Positions 1 through 12,388 of a stretch of 64,000 nt of DNA are shown here, one piece after another. The DNA comes from Megascapheus bottae (taxonomy: Eukaryota > Chordata > Mammalia > Rodentia > Geomyidae), in assembly GCA_024803745.1 (NCBI GenBank), contig JANJXV010000010.1, positions 29,003,525-29,067,524 on the forward strand. The letters are read 5' to 3'. Each line of letters starts with the position of its first letter. Position 1 is the first letter of the stretch. Under the pieces are notes generated by a model, which ran no database searches, was not told the origin of the DNA, and was given only the letters and a program-made list of their open reading frames with translations. The position numbers and the translations under genes are program-made.

Positions 1-236
1 CACTATGATTGGCACATACATACATAAATTTAAAAAGTACAACAGCCGTGCTCATAAGACAATATGATGGAAATGAACTTTACAACTTGTAGAGGGGCTG
101 GGGGAGTGAGAAAGTGAAAGAAAAACATGGGAAGTGGGAGAGATAACAATACTCAAGAAGAAATATACTCACTACCTTATGTGTGAAACTGTAATCTTTC
201 TAAACATCACCTTGAAAATAAATTTTTAAAATAAAA
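1..236 (+). mobile_element. L1 3' UTR fragment (older subfamily)
   Basis: The motif atgatggaaatgaacttt, a G-rich stretch, and an end reading 'caccttgaaaataaattt' followed by an A-rich tail match the reverse complement of the L1-type tails near 7.55-7.74 kb and 56.43-56.59 kb. This is the 3' end of an older L1 subfamily, cut off by the window edge. The family call rests on similarity between copies in this window. Confidence 0.55.
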
Positions 237-251
237 AAATAAAGAGAACTA

Positions 252-391
252 GGAAATGGCACTGTGGCTCAAGGGGTAGGACATTAGCCATGAGTTGAAG
301 AGCAGCTCAGGGACAGCACTCAGGCCCAGAGTTCAAATGCAACATCCGACCAATAAATAAATAAACAAACAAACAAACAAATAAATAAATA
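252..391 (+). mobile_element. SINE, ID-like right unit only
   Basis: The sequence reads 'ggcactgtggctcaagg', later 'agctcagggacagcactcaggcccagagttcaa', and ends in a long (AAAT/AAAC)n tail. This is the tRNA/ID-like right half of the composite SINE. It is flanked by the same 11 bases AAAGAGAACTA at 241-251 and 392-402, a target-site duplication. It therefore inserted as a 5'-truncated copy next to the L1 tail before it. Confidence 0.8.
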
Positions 392-402
392 AAAGAGAAC
401 TA

Positions 403-1070
403 ATGTAAAATGCCACTGTCCAGTGTAATTGGAGTGTAGTATGTGTTCACCAAGAGTTCCTCAGGCACCTCCAAATTCCTCAGATGTTAGTATTGAGCTT
501 CCTTTCTTTTTCCTGGTGAATATTTATGTAAAATATTCTGCAAAAGAAGATCTCCCTGTTCTATTCACTTGTGTGACCCATTTTCCTAGTTCCCCAGGCA
601 TCAGAATCAACATCAACCTTGATTCCTAATTGTGTACCATTCCTGACTACACTTGACTTGAATGTTTAAGGGACGAAATGATGAAATTAACATCTGAGAA
701 CATTCCACTTGCGAGCTCACTAGTTAGCCTACCACTGCTTCCACATGTGTGTGTGCCAGCAGAGAATATCAAACATCTGCCTCAGGACACAGATCATTTA
801 TCTCCCACCATTGAAACTGAATAGAAGCATCCAAAGTAGCTGGCTCCATCTTTCACATAAGAACAAACTTGTTGGGAAGGGATGTATGGCATAAATGTTA
901 AGACTGTTCAAAGGTAAAAGGTTTTTAGGCCTCTAGCTTGTTCATGGTGGTCAAGTGGCACCACTCCTCACACACAGGGGAGGAGATCATTCTCCCAGCA
1001 GTCTCAGCCAGGCTCCTGCAAAGATTTTGTGGCACATTTGGCCCACAGCCACTGGGCAACATTAAGGAAC
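403..1070. other. unique intergenic sequence
   Basis: AT-rich non-repetitive sequence. A 66-codon open frame at 429-629 has no recognisable motif and I do not call it a gene. Confidence 0.5.
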
Positions 1071-1072
1071 AA

Positions 1073-1165
1073 AGTCTTGCTATTTAACACTGGCTTCAGA
1101 CTAGTCATTTTTTTTTCCCACAGCCTTTTAAGTGATGAGATTATAGGCAGGTGTCACCCCACTGG
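1073..1165 (-). mobile_element. old B1/7SL-type SINE fragment
   Basis: Read on the plus strand, 'gtcttgctatttaacactggcttcagac' then 'agtgatgagattataggcaggtgtcacc' is the antisense layout of a B1/Alu-type element (the 'gggattacaggcgtgtgccacc' box reversed). It is strongly diverged. Confidence 0.5.
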
Positions 1166-1510
1166 TGGAACTCAATTTCTTTATCTGTGAATAAACGATT
1201 CTGCCCAGAACCTTCCACAAAAAAAGAACGGAAGTTTTGGTTCTTTTTCTTTCTATTATACAAAGGAAAAAACATGATAAGGGAAACATTTCTGGCTTGC
1301 TTTCCCATGTGTATGTGTAGTTTAAGAAAAGTATCTTGAGGAAAAGAGTCCTTTAAATCCTTCCAGAACCTTCTATCTCTGGGTCTCAATTCAATCATTG
1401 TTTTGTGTTTTTTTTGCATCAGAGCATATAAAATGATATTTAATAAAATGAACTCCAAAAAATGGAAATGAGGTTTTTTTCCTTTTGTTGCTGTTTTTGC
1501 TTCTTGTACA

Positions 1511-2482
1511 TTTTTTTCATATATTTTTATTGTAATTAATAGAAGGGTTACCTGATATTTGCCAGATAGAAGGTACATTAATTCACATACATTGATACCC
1601 TTTCACATTTCCCTCCCCCCCACGCCCATCTCTCATCTTGCTTTCCCCCCTTCCATATCCAATTTCAAATAACCAAATACAAATACATCTGATATATCAG
1701 GTAACAAAGTAAGATACTGTAACAATATGAGATAACCAAGGGACAGCAAATGAGATGAGAGATAACATAGTACCTTAACGACAACACTCATTCATTATAT
1801 GGATTATGTTTCTATGTCCTAGAGATCCTTTCATTTAGGGTCATAGTGTATGGCCTTATGTATCAAGGTTTTGCTCTATTGCAAATTTCTGCTATGAGAG
1901 CCCAAGGTTTCTACTGATTATGACAAATGAGGGAAACCATTGAGCCTTCATTCCTTGGAGTATGGCTTACTTCACTTTGCATGATTTTTTTCTAAGTCTT
2001 TCCATTTCCTAACAAATGGGGCGATGTCCTTCATTCTGACAGTAGCATAGAATTCCATTGTGTACAAATACCACATCTTGTTGGTCCATTCATCAACTGA
2101 GGGTCAATGAGGTTGGTTCCATATGTTTCCTATGGTAAACAGTGCTGCAATGAACATTGTTGTGCTAGTGGATTTAGTATGTCCTTGTTTCTGGATGGTT
2201 GGGTAAATGCCAAGTAGTGGAATTGCTGGGTCATAGGGGAGCTCTATGTTTAGTCTTTTGAGGAACTGCCATACTGCTTTCCATAGTTGTTGAACGAGTT
2301 TGCACTCCCACCAGCAGTGTAGTAGTGATTCCTCCTGGCCACATCCCCTCTAGCATCTGTTGTTATTAGATTTCTTGATCCTGGCCATTCTGACTGGAGT
2401 GAAGTGGAATCTTAGAGTTGTTTTGATTTGCATTTCTTTTATGACCAGAGATGTTGAGCATTTCTTCATATGTCTATAGGCC
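1511..2482 (-). mobile_element. L1 3' part (ORF2 end and 3' UTR), main-orientation segment of a twin-primed insertion
   Basis: A poly-T run (1511-1517) is followed by the antisense L1 3' end: the 'gccagatagaaggtacattaattcacat' box, a CCCCC-rich stretch, then the antisense C-terminal region of ORF2. The L1 sequence stops exactly at 'ctataggcc' (2482). In the full-length copy at 32-39 kb the next upstream L1 bases belong to the segment found inverted at 2491-3547. The two pieces together cover a nearly continuous stretch of L1. See the paired entry. Confidence 0.9.
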
Positions 2483-2490
2483 TTCATGTG

Positions 2491-3547
2491 TCAACTGCCT
2501 TCCTCTACGCCAACAGTGAGAGGAATGAGGCAATAATCAGGAAAGCAACTCCTTTTGCAATAGCCTCAAAGAAAATAAAGTACCTAGGAATTACCTTAAC
2601 TAAGAATGTAAAGGACCTTTTTGATGAAAACTTTAAAACCCTGAAAAAGGAAATTACAGCAGAACTAAGGAAATGGAAAAAGCTCCCATGCTCCTGGATT
2701 GGAAAAATCAACATTGTGAAAATGACAATCTTGCCAAGGGCTATCTACAAATTCAACGCAATACCCATCGATATCCCAATGTCATTCTTTAAAAAAATAG
2801 AAGAGGCAATCCAAAATTCCATATGGAATAATAAAAGACCCTGTATAGCAAAAACATTTCTTAGCAGAAAGAACAGCACAGGAGGAATTTCAATACCAAA
2901 CTTTAGACTCTATTACAAAGCTATAATTATCAAAACAGCTTGGTACTGGCACAAGAACAGGCCTGAAGACCAATGGAATAGAACTGAGGACCCAGATATT
3001 AACCCACAGACCTATGGCCACCTAATCTTTGACAAGGGAGCCAAAAAAATAGAATGGAAGAAAGATAGCCTCTTCAACAAGTGGTGCTGGCAGAACTGGT
3101 TAAGCACCTGCAGAAAACTAAAGTTGGATCCTTCTTTGTCACCCTGTACTAGAATTAACTCCAAATGGATCAAAGACCTGGAGGTAAAAGCTGACACACT
3201 GAAAACTTTACCAGAAGGAATAGGAGATACACGAGGCCTCCTTGGCACAGGTAGAAACTTTCTTAATAAGGACCAAGAATCACAACAAATCAGAGAAAGG
3301 CTGGATAAGTGGGACTGCATTAAACTACAGAGCTTTTGTATGGCAAAGGACATAGCTAGTAAATTCATTAGGAAGCCTACAGAATGGGAGAAGATCTTCA
3401 CCAACCATACAGTGGACAATGGCCTCATATCTAACATATATCAACAGCTCAAAAACTTGAATCACTCCAAAACTAATCTCCAAAGAAACAACCATCCCAT
3501 TAAAAGATGGGCCAAAGGCTTAAAGAGAGTCTTCTCTGAAGAAGAAT
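2491..3547 (+). mobile_element. L1 ORF2 segment, inverted 5' part of the same insertion
   Basis: The + frame is open from about 2470 to 3603 (377 codons). Its L1 part encodes the ORF2p region downstream of the reverse-transcriptase active site: 'ATPFAIASKKIKYLGITLTK', 'LPCSWIGKINIVKM', 'IWNNKRPCIAKTFLSRKN', 'YYKAIIIKTAWYWHKNR' and 'KWCWQNWL', ending at 'RVFSEEE'. There is no stop in about 1.06 kb, so the insertion is young or lightly mutated. The catalytic FADD lies upstream and is absent. The L1 homology ends at 'gaagaagaa' (about 3547), only about 8 L1 bases before the sequence where the minus-strand segment begins. The last roughly 18 codons of the frame are flanking DNA. It cannot make a functional protein. 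Confidence 0.9.
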
Positions 3548-3559
3548 CAATCATTCTTT

Positions 3560-4370
3560 TATGGGGATATTTGACTTTAAAAAGAGAGAGAAAACCTATG
3601 TAGTCCCCAAAGCTTATTTCTTTCAATTCAACTTCCTTGGACTATCTTCTGTTCTTTTTCTGTAATTGCATACTCTTCCTGTAATGCTAGTTCTTTATAA
3701 AGATTGTTTTTACTTTTCCAAAAGGAAGTATAAAATAGGATCCAAAACATCTTTTGCACTTTGATCTCCCAAGGCAACCAGCATAAAGATAAGGAAAGAG
3801 AAGAGAGACCTTGTGAAATGCTTAACTAGAGTATGTGTCAAATATTGATCCTAACACTGTCTAAAGATTGTGTTGTTTGATTTGTTCAATGATTATATAA
3901 TAAGACAGATGTTATATATGTTTTTTTCTTGAAAAAATAAAGTAGGAAAAAATTGAGCCACTTGAAAATGGACTCAGTGTTGAAGTTGGAAATTAAAACA
4001 TTGTAATGCAATTCTTTGGAGGATACTTTTTCTTAACTTGAAAGATGAAAAGAAAAAGATTGTCAGTCTTTCCCAATTATAAATAAGGATGGAAAAGTCA
4101 GAGATTCTACCTCTATAAAAGACAAGTATATTGTTCGTTTACATTTAATTAACTCTCAAAGCAGTTAAAAAAATCAGTTTAAGTTAAACTAGAAGCAAAC
4201 CATAATAGTTATAATTGAACATGTATAATCTGTTTTAATATGTTTATTTTTCAAATGTGCGAATAAAATTTTGCTTATAAAAAGATTTCTATGAGAATTA
4301 TTTCTTGATGACATTTAACAGATAGTAAGTTTTCTTTAAGTAGTACTGTCAACATAAAAGCAAATGATGT
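3560..4370. other. unique intergenic sequence
   Basis: AT-rich and without open frames or repeats that I recognise. Confidence 0.5.
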
Positions 4371-4374
4371 TTGA

Positions 4375-4515
4375 AACAAGATAATTGGGAAGGGGTGGGG
4401 GAAGGAATTAGGGACAAAAACGTGAGAAGGGTTATCAATGTGTGAGAAGTAATGTACCTGGTGAATGTAACTGTTACCCCAATATACATTATCCAATACA
4501 CTGCACAAAGAAAAG
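4375..4515 (+). mobile_element. L1 3' end fragment
   Basis: The run 'gggaaggggtgggggaagg', 'atcaatgtgtgagaagtaatgtacctggtgaatgtaactgttacc' matches the L1 3' UTR end seen elsewhere (for example 56.61-56.69 kb). It is 5'-truncated. Confidence 0.75.
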
Positions 4516-4685
4516 AAGGAAATGATATTTGGAACCCATTAGTTTCACACAACACCATTGAAGAGTAAGTGCAAAAGCATGAAATTTTCAGACAACAAGT
4601 GTAAATCTTTAGTCAAGTTCTGACATGTAAAATAATCATCCTGAGAATCAGATAACTTTCTCTTCTGTTGCATAAATGTAACCAT

Positions 4686-4686
4686 G

Positions 4687-4775
<89 letters not shown>

Positions 4776-4888
4776 AGAGACGGAGAGAGGGAGAGAGGGA
4801 GAGAGGGAGAGAGGGAGAGAGGGGGAGAGGGGGAGAGGGGGAGAAGGAGAGAGGGAGAGAGAGAGAGAGGGAGAGAGAGAGAGAGATT
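4686..4888. repeat. (CA)n then (GA)n microsatellite
   Basis: A short CA run (4686-4700) passes into about 190 bases of GA/GGGA repeats. The long open frames on both strands here are simply Arg-Glu and Ser-Leu translations of the repeat. Confidence 0.97.
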
Positions 4889-5830
4889 TATCAGGAAGGA
4901 GTCTGGTGTCTGATCCATCTGCCCTAGATGAAATTTAGCCCTACTGAATGAATCTCTCCTCATCAATTAATGAGCAATATATTTTGTTTCACTCAACAAA
5001 TCTCCTAGACTTCTCGGGTCTTGAAAACTGTAGAGATGAACTCCTATAAACAGCCAGGAATTATATATTCTAATGGTTTTGCACTTAGCATCTTAAACAC
5101 TTCCACAAGCCAGGATTTATTTTAAATATTCTAAGTTGATTTTGTATGTCCACACAGGGGTGCTAGCAAAAACCCTTTATTCATTATGTCAAATGTAATG
5201 TTAAAAAAATAAGCAGCATTTTTAGGGGGGGAAATCCTGATACTAAGAGAAATGGAAATGTGTGTAAACCACATTGCCCAGTCTAGCTTTGAAATTGTCC
5301 ATGGAAAGGGACCATTTCCTTGGAATGTGGGACTGATAGCCATCGGTCAGCCCCTCACTTGGTGTGATCAGATGCTAGGACACCATAGCAAGTTGATATG
5401 GACAGACATTATCTCTGGTGATTGCTGCCAAGTCAATACCTGAGGCTGAGGAGGCATCAATGCTACCCATGATGTAACTGGAAACTGGAGACGAAGCTTT
5501 GATAATTTTCCTTTTGAGAAATCAGATATTCTTCTAACTGAAAAACAACTGTATGCATCTTTCTTCAATTTTTAAAAGCAATATAATTTTTCTGTGCCTA
5601 GGTTTCACAATCTTAAGTTTCACAATGGTCTATTTCACTATAAACCTATGTTTCTACCAATGTACTGGATAAAAATAACTGTTCATTTTGAAGCTCTATT
5701 TTTGAAGCTCTATTCCCTCAATTTTTAGAATTCTACTAAAGGAAGAATTTAGTGATTTCTTCTATTTGTCAGTTCTACACTTAAGTAGGGTTCTTATTTT
5801 CTTTTGTCTTCTAGTTTATGTTCCTACCTA
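4889..5830. other. unique intergenic sequence
   Basis: No gene is supported. A 15-base tandem duplication ('gaagctctattttt') sits near 5686-5715. A 63-codon frame at 5252-5443 was considered and rejected. Confidence 0.5.
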
Positions 5831-5833
5831 TCT

Positions 5834-5836
<3 letters not shown>

Positions 5837-5880
<44 letters not shown>
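5837..5880. repeat. (GT)n microsatellite
   Basis: About 21 uninterrupted GT units. Confidence 0.97.
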
Positions 5881-6017
5881 TATATTTCTTCCTTTTCCTA
5901 TCTGTACTATGAAGATTCATTTTCCATGTGTTCTCATTTCAATTGAAGGGTGCTATTTTCCTTTTATTGAATAAATCTTGTGTATAGAATTTTTTCCTAC
6001 TTTGTACAAATGTATTC

Positions 6018-6165
6018 TTTTTTAAATTGCATTTTATTGTTGATGTGGTGTACATTACAGGTATATGTGTCAGGTAGTGGGTACATTGCTTCTTGAACAA
6101 TGGTACCCTTTTCCATGTTTTTTTCCTACTGTCACTCCCCCCATACCCTCCCAATCAAATGTGTT
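6018..6165 (-). mobile_element. L1 3' end fragment
   Basis: The antisense L1 tail reads 'ttttattgttgatgtggtgtacattacagg', 'caggtagtgggtacattgcttc', then a CCCC-rich stretch. It is diverged. Confidence 0.7.
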
Positions 6166-7540
6166 TTTTATGCAAACATTGTGAACAATTTTAAATTGTT
6201 CTTCTTTCTGTATGACATATCAGTTCTCACCAAATTATATGCATTTCAATTCCATGCATTTTTCATTTTATAAATATCTACTGACCTTTTGCTGACTGTT
6301 CCTCTTTAAAGACAATTCATTAAAAATAGGTTGAAATGACAGTGACCTAGTTGGAGCTGACTGAAGACTACATTGAACATTGTTTCCCCTAGGAATTCAG
6401 TACCATTTACTATATTTCTCTGACATATTTAGATTTCTGATGCCAGCTACCACCAGCCATATTTCTCATTTCCCTACTTAGAAGATAAAGTTTGCATGAC
6501 AGCATTTGGCTGCCAAGTGAGAAGAGAAAAAGGTAAATATGTTCAATGTTCTATCCTTTCTGTGCCTTCCTGTTTCCCGCATGATCCTGTGACTTCACTT
6601 GTGTCTTCTCTCTCCAGTCCAGTACATTTCATAAACTTTGGAAAGGAAACCACCTTCTCTAAGGCTGTCAGGTGGTTGGTTCCCCATGGTCTTTAAACAG
6701 ACTTTAAAACATCCCTCTTCTATATAGTACTGACAGAGTCCTGGTGTCAATGATTCCTGTGCCTTCTAGAGAAGGTATAACTAATCCATTCTGCTTCACA
6801 CACTACCATCATATGATTGATCTTTATTAGACCTGTTCTATTGAACTCGTACAACTGCTCTTGCTCTTTGTCATCTGCAGTTGTCTCCATCTCAATTAAC
6901 ACATGATCGCTAAAGAAGTCCATTGCTTACCACAGCAAAGGGTGGAGACACCCACAGTGAAAGTATTTGTTTATTATATCACCTTTACCCAGAAATGCAA
7001 CTATAACAACACAGTGAAAAAGCTTCAAAATATTTGCCAAGAAGGTTTTTGTAAACCTAAATTCTATGTACTATATCAAGGAGTTTCAGAAAATTATTCA
7101 TTCTCCAAAATTTTTAAACAAAAATATAGAACTGAGATCACTTGTAAAATGTAAATCATCCTCTGACACTCTTCTAAATTGTCTTTTTATGAATGATATC
7201 ATAAAGTCTGATAAACACAGGTACTTTGGTCTCTTCACACCAGCAATAGTAAGGAGATTAGAGAAAAAAATCTTGATGTATAGCTGAAAGCCATTCAATA
7301 TTACTCTCTGTGAAATGAGATTATGAGGCACAGCTATTATTTCCTGTTTTATTTCTCATGAAATGCAAGAGCATATATTCCTAACTCTGCATTTTAAAGT
7401 CATATCAATTGTAGAAAAGAACTAGCAATTCCTTGCTTCCATGGGTTTTGGGCATTTTTTTTTATTTCAATGCTAACAGCAACTTCCCATGTAGTATAAT
7501 TATCATAGATTTAGATCAATTTGGTTTGAAATTACATCTT
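6166..7540. other. unique intergenic sequence
   Basis: AT-rich. Open frames of 66-83 codons (6496-6696, 6903-7154, 7066-7287) have no family features and I do not call them. Confidence 0.5.
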
Positions 7541-7544
7541 TTTT

Positions 7545-7745
7545 AAAATTTACTCATTTTATTGTAGAGGTGACATTTAAAGAGGTTATAGTTACATAAG
7601 TCAGATAAATAGTACCTTTCTTTCTGAACAATGTCAGTCCTCTCAATTTCTCCCAGTTTTTCCCTCCTGTCCCCACATACAAGTTGTATAGATCAATTTC
7701 AGCCTTGCTACTACTGAGCACTACTGATGCATTTGCTCAAGCATT
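7545..7745 (-). mobile_element. L1 3' UTR fragment (older subfamily)
   Basis: 'ttttattgtagaggtgaca', 'gttatagttacataagtcag' and 'tacaagttgtatagatcaatttc' form the antisense of the older L1 3' UTR type also present at 1-236 and 56.43-56.59 kb. Confidence 0.65.
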
Positions 7746-8464
7746 TTCCTACCACCCGTCTTTACTTGCCCAAAGGCAGATAAATGAACAAATAAGACAA
7801 CATGATATTAAAACAAAATCAACAACAATGGAAAAGAAACAAAAACAAAACTTCTTATAGAATTGCATCATGCTGATTTTCATTCTCAGTACTGCTTCTC
7901 GCCAAGAAATCAAACATGCAACTAAATTTGTCCTGCATCATGCATACAATATTCCATAGTAATATTCCAAGTACCCAAATTAAATTAATGAGTATGATGT
8001 TTTCCCAAGGATGTTGCAGTAGAACCTAAATGGGTCTAGTGTTTTTGAAGAAATAAATACATTTTAAATGTAAATAGTGTACATAAATATTTACAAAACA
8101 TATTCTATTGCAAAGCAGGAAATCACAAAATTAAAAATTATAATTTTCACTTACAGATCTAAATTTGGTTGTAATGGTAAAAAAACAATGCATACACACA
8201 TTCACTCATATAAATATGATGGTAAGAAGTAATGCATGCAAGACCATCATATATTCCTTCAACTGCGATGTATTTTATAATGCCTCAACATGACTAAGCA
8301 GAAACCACATTCTCAGAGACACTGTTTACAGTATTCTGTGAGTTACTTTTTCTTCAAACTGTAATTGTGAGACTTAGTAGACAGTAAAACAATGTTGAAA
8401 TTTGGAATTGAACCACAGAAAATTAGTCACAGTTACACTCAACTTGTCCCCAGTCAGAGAACTT
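7746..8464. other. unique intergenic sequence
   Basis: AT-rich. No gene or recognisable repeat seen. Confidence 0.45.
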
Positions 8465-8467
8465 AAG

Positions 8468-8696
8468 AGTAGGACACCAGAGGCTCACACATGTAATCCT
8501 AGCTACTCAGGAGGAATTGATCTGAGAATGGTGGTTGGAAGCCAATCTTTTCAGGAAACACATTGAGTTACTTACCTCCAATTAACCACCCAAGATCTGG
8601 AAGTGAAGTTGTGGCTCAAGTGATAGAATAAAATACTAGCCTTGGAAAAAGAAGCTCAAAGACAGCAGCCAGTCTTGAGTTCAAGCCCCAGCACTG
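8468..8696 (+). mobile_element. composite B1/ID-like SINE
   Basis: The 7SL-like left unit ('ggctcacacatgtaatcctagctactcagga') is joined through 'cttacctccaattaaccacc' to the ID-like right unit ('gtggctcaagtgatag', 'gagttcaagccccagcactgg'). The tail runs straight into a purine repeat. Confidence 0.88.
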
Positions 8697-8783
8697 GAAG
8701 GAGAGAAGAAAGAGAGAGAGAGAAAGAGAGAGAAAGAGACAGAGAGAGAGAGACAGAGAGAGACAGAGGGAGAGGGAGAGACA

Positions 8784-8842
<59 letters not shown>

Positions 8843-8872
8843 GAGAGAGATGAGAGAGAGATGAGAGGTGAG
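8697..8872. repeat. (GA)n purine microsatellite
   Basis: GA, GAAA, GACA and GATGA units extend the 3' tail of the preceding SINE. The repeat probably grew out of that tail. Confidence 0.95.
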
Positions 8873-8879
8873 AGAATAC

Positions 8880-11800
8880 ATTAATGAAGATTAGGTAATG
8901 AATGGTTCAGTGTTTGGTCTAAAGAGATGAGTCACTAACAATGCCACCTTGAAATACACTAGAAAAACTATGGGTGGAAAGCACTGAGTTATAAAAAAAA
9001 AAAAGAACTGAATCATCACTTTTCTTTGTTGTCGTCAATTATTTTTGAGAAATGAAGGCTCAGAGAAAGTTGGAACTAACCGACAAAGTAAAGAAATCAT
9101 TTCAGAAATGTGATAAATCAAATATAAAAGAAAGCAAAACAATTGGCAGAAAACAAGAGAAGATTAGGTTTAGGTCTACAGGTTCAAAATTAATTGAAAA
9201 GAATATAGCTCAACTAAAAATAAAAGCCTTTTGTTTTCCCTGATTGAATCATGTAGTCAATAAAAAAATAGACAAATGACATAAGAAGGAAAATCTCATT
9301 TTGATCTGCTTTCTTATGATTAAAAGTGAAAACAGATTACTAACAAGCAAAACAAGAAAAAAGAGTCTCATTCTCAGATAATAGAATCATATGACTACAA
9401 AAAACAAAACCAGACTTAAATAAACAATTGAATTTATCTTGCCTTATTTTATAGATTATAGTTCTGTCTTCTGTATTAATGTTCGTTCTGGTTTCCATAT
9501 CAATTCATACTTTTTTCTGAAAAGTTAACTTTTATTTTATTGAAGCAATACTAAATTCATAACAGTTTTAAAAACATATTTTCCAGAAAATCTGAACCTA
9601 CAAAAACCAGAGCAGTAGTTGATATTTTTGTTCAGTTCAAAATTGAATCAAATAGAAGAATATTTGATAAGCAATGCCGTTAATGCGAAGTTACTTTCTG
9701 TCTACTTCCTGAAAGTAAGTAATAGTGAAGTCGGTCATCATGTATAACCACATGACTTTTTCAGTTTGGACCCATGAAACAAAACTCCATTTGCCAATTA
9801 AAATACAACTTTGCCCTTGTTAGAAACCCTGGGCTTTTCTAACTTGAGGCTATATAAACATGTCCCTGTTGTACACACATACCCAAAAAAAATATTCTTG
9901 ACCTTCAGCACACATTTCTGTATATCTTTGGGATTGCCTATACAAAATAAAATTCATTCATATTTATACTCCAACTGTAAGCAAGACGCTAATAGTTTTG
10001 ATTTTAAAAGTTGTAGAACACATTACATGAGCTTGAATAATTGAGCTAATACACAGAGAAACAGAAACAGTTTCTCCTAAGATAGTCTAAGCCTATAGGT
10101 AGTGTACTTCCTCATTAAGACGTAACAGAAAACTGGAAACTTGGAACAGTGATAGTTTTCTATATTCCCAGCATTCAGTAGTCTGAGACAGAAGGTCCAC
10201 ATGTTTAAAATAAACATGCACTGTCATATCTAATGAGATTTTAAGTGTGTATTCTATGAATTGCTAAAGTTGAAAAATGTGTAGGTGACAAATATGGGAA
10301 AGAAGGGGTTCCATGCTAGGCAGTATTCAACCACAGCAGCAAATACATTGTGAGTCTTTTCTCCTTATTTGGGTAGCATGATAATTTAAAAAATCTGTAT
10401 TCTCATTGATTATCTTTTTCTATTTAAGTTTTAAAACTTTTTTGTGATCTTCACTCAAACCATTTCCGTTTTCATTTGCCTTTGAGAATAAAGCTTTCTG
10501 TAGTGTTTGAAGGTAGCCAATACTTTCTTGCCTTTGGGGACCATTTCAGTGGTGGCCAAAATAGTCAGAAAAGCAAATGCTATCTTGTGTGAGGTGTAAG
10601 TGATTTATTGACAACAGGTTCCTATGAAACTGGCAATGAGAGGCAAGGATCCAGGAAAAATGACCCAAAGTATTTCACCAAGTGAAGAGCTAGAAGAACA
10701 AGTGTATAAGTGCAGACAATGGAAGCAAGTTAGACTTCAACACTTCAGCAAAGAATAAAAGAAACTAGCGTGACTGAAATAATGTCAGGCAGGTACATGG
10801 ATGCTGTCTTTGATGTAGTTTCTGTGTCCTGTAGGGAAATGAAAAACCAATGAGAAGTAACAGCTTGCTTTACAAGCTCCATTGAACAGTGGTTTCTTTT
10901 TTTCCTCCGCTGTGTATGAGAAAGCAAAAACAGGACAAGGGAAATCAGTAGTTCTGGCTTTCTTGTCCCTCCTCAACCCCCCACCCCTTATCTCCTTATC
11001 TCTCAAGCATTTCTTGAGTTCAAATTAGAAGTGGTAACTGAAATAAATAGAAGGCAAGAGTAAAATCTAAGTGACCAAGAGGTACTATTTCATAAGAATT
11101 TTTATAAGCCAGCTTCATGAAACCCCAAATAGGATTGGCTAAGGGTCAAATAAAGAACTGTCCACAAAACACAACTATCAATAGCACATTTTCCTCTTTT
11201 CTATACAGGTTGCTGGAGAAGGTATTAAAACCATGATAAATGTGTACCAGTTACCGTGTAGAGTAAACACAATATAGAAAGGTCTGCAGATTTTCTGCTG
11301 CAGCATGTTTGAATAGGTCCTAAACTTGATCCAGAAATCCACCTGCTATGTAGACTATTGCAGCAAAACAGACTCAGAAGGGATGGGCAAGGAGCTTATT
11401 ACCACTCTCAACAAGCCAGAAGGAGAAATGGGGACTCAAGCCCCTCATGTGCTCTTTGGTTCCATTGCCTGATTTGAAAGCTAACATCCAACTGAGTATA
11501 GAAGCATGGATAGAGGCCCAGGCACTGGAAAATTGTCAAGTGGAAGAATATTGCTGAAGAAGCAAGGAAATTCTCAAGAATCTGATGAGGAAAGGAGAAC
11601 TGTTCACTTTCAATGTTCTGTCATTTGTAGGATATGTTCTTTAAGTAATTCTCATTGGCTGAATTACATAGAATAAATGTATCTGATAAACAGGTTAGAA
11701 AATATTCTGGAAGTAGAATTTCTGGCATCAATATAGATGCTGTTTTTAAATGAACTATCATGTTTGACAAGGTGTTAACTAAATATAAAATCCTCCTGAA

Positions 11801-11900
11801 TGTAAAATTAAACCTTCAATAAGTACTAAAAGGAAGGAAAAATAATTCAGCATCAGAAACTGTTCAGTAAAACATTCCCCTTTACCAGTGGATGAGTAGT
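8880..11900. other. unique intergenic sequence
   Basis: About 3 kb of AT-rich sequence with only short non-conserved open frames (9052-9243, 9811-10044, minus 10745-11006). An A11 run lies near 8993. No promoter, gene or repeat is supported. Confidence 0.5.
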
Positions 11901-12112
11901 TTAGGGTAGTGATTAAGAGCCCTTTGTGATATTACTCTTATTTATGACTTTGGGGTCCTGTTGCTGTTTATTACTTGTGGCACTCAATCAGATCCTGACT
12001 TTTTCATCAGTAAAGGTGGGGAAAATGACAGAGTATATATTTCATGATAAATTCCAAGGATTAACTGAGATTATATTTGTAAAGAATCTAGATTAGTACT
12101 TTGTAGGCGATA
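11900..12112 (+). mobile_element. MIR SINE (ancient)
   Basis: 'gggtagtgattaagagc', 'gtggcactcaatcagatcctgac', 'ttcatcagtaaaggtggggaaaatga' and 'aaggattaactgagatt' follow the order of the mammal-wide MIR consensus (tRNA-like head, core, 3' part). Confidence 0.75.
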
Positions 12113-12194
12113 AATCAAAGTATCAATTGGGTTGGTTAACACAACTGCAAGGGATTTCAGTATATACTTGGGCAGCATATGAGTTTTCCTTTTT

Positions 12195-12388
12195 TTTGCC
12201 AGTCCTGGAACTTGAACTCGAAGCCTGACTATTGTTCTTGGGATTACTCAAAGCGTAGTGCTCTGCCACTTGAGCCATAGTACCACTTTGGGCTTTTTTT
12301 TTTTTTCCTATGTATGTGGTACAGAGGAATCGAACCTGGGTCTTTGTGCATTCTAGGCAAGCTGCAGGCCAAACCCCCGGGCCCATTG
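12195..12388 (-). mobile_element. dimeric ID-like SINE
   Basis: In antisense order: a T-rich start, 'gccagtcctggaacttgaactc' (right unit B box reversed), 'gccacttgagccatag', a T13 linker, 'cctatgtatgtggtacagaggaatcgaacc' (left unit B box reversed), and 'aaacccccgggccca' at the 5' end. Confidence 0.88.

Noticed and set aside
1141..1578. 145-codon minus-strand open frame
   Set aside because: It begins in the L1 3' end and runs through low-complexity and old SINE sequence. There is no family signature, so chance is the better explanation.
4613..4966. Long open frames over the GA repeat on both strands
   Set aside because: They are only Arg-Glu and Ser-Leu translations of a microsatellite.
5252..5443. 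63-codon frame with a short stretch reminiscent of retroviral integrase ('SSFEIVHGKGPFPW')
   Set aside because: The resemblance is limited to a few residues and no other viral motif lies nearby.
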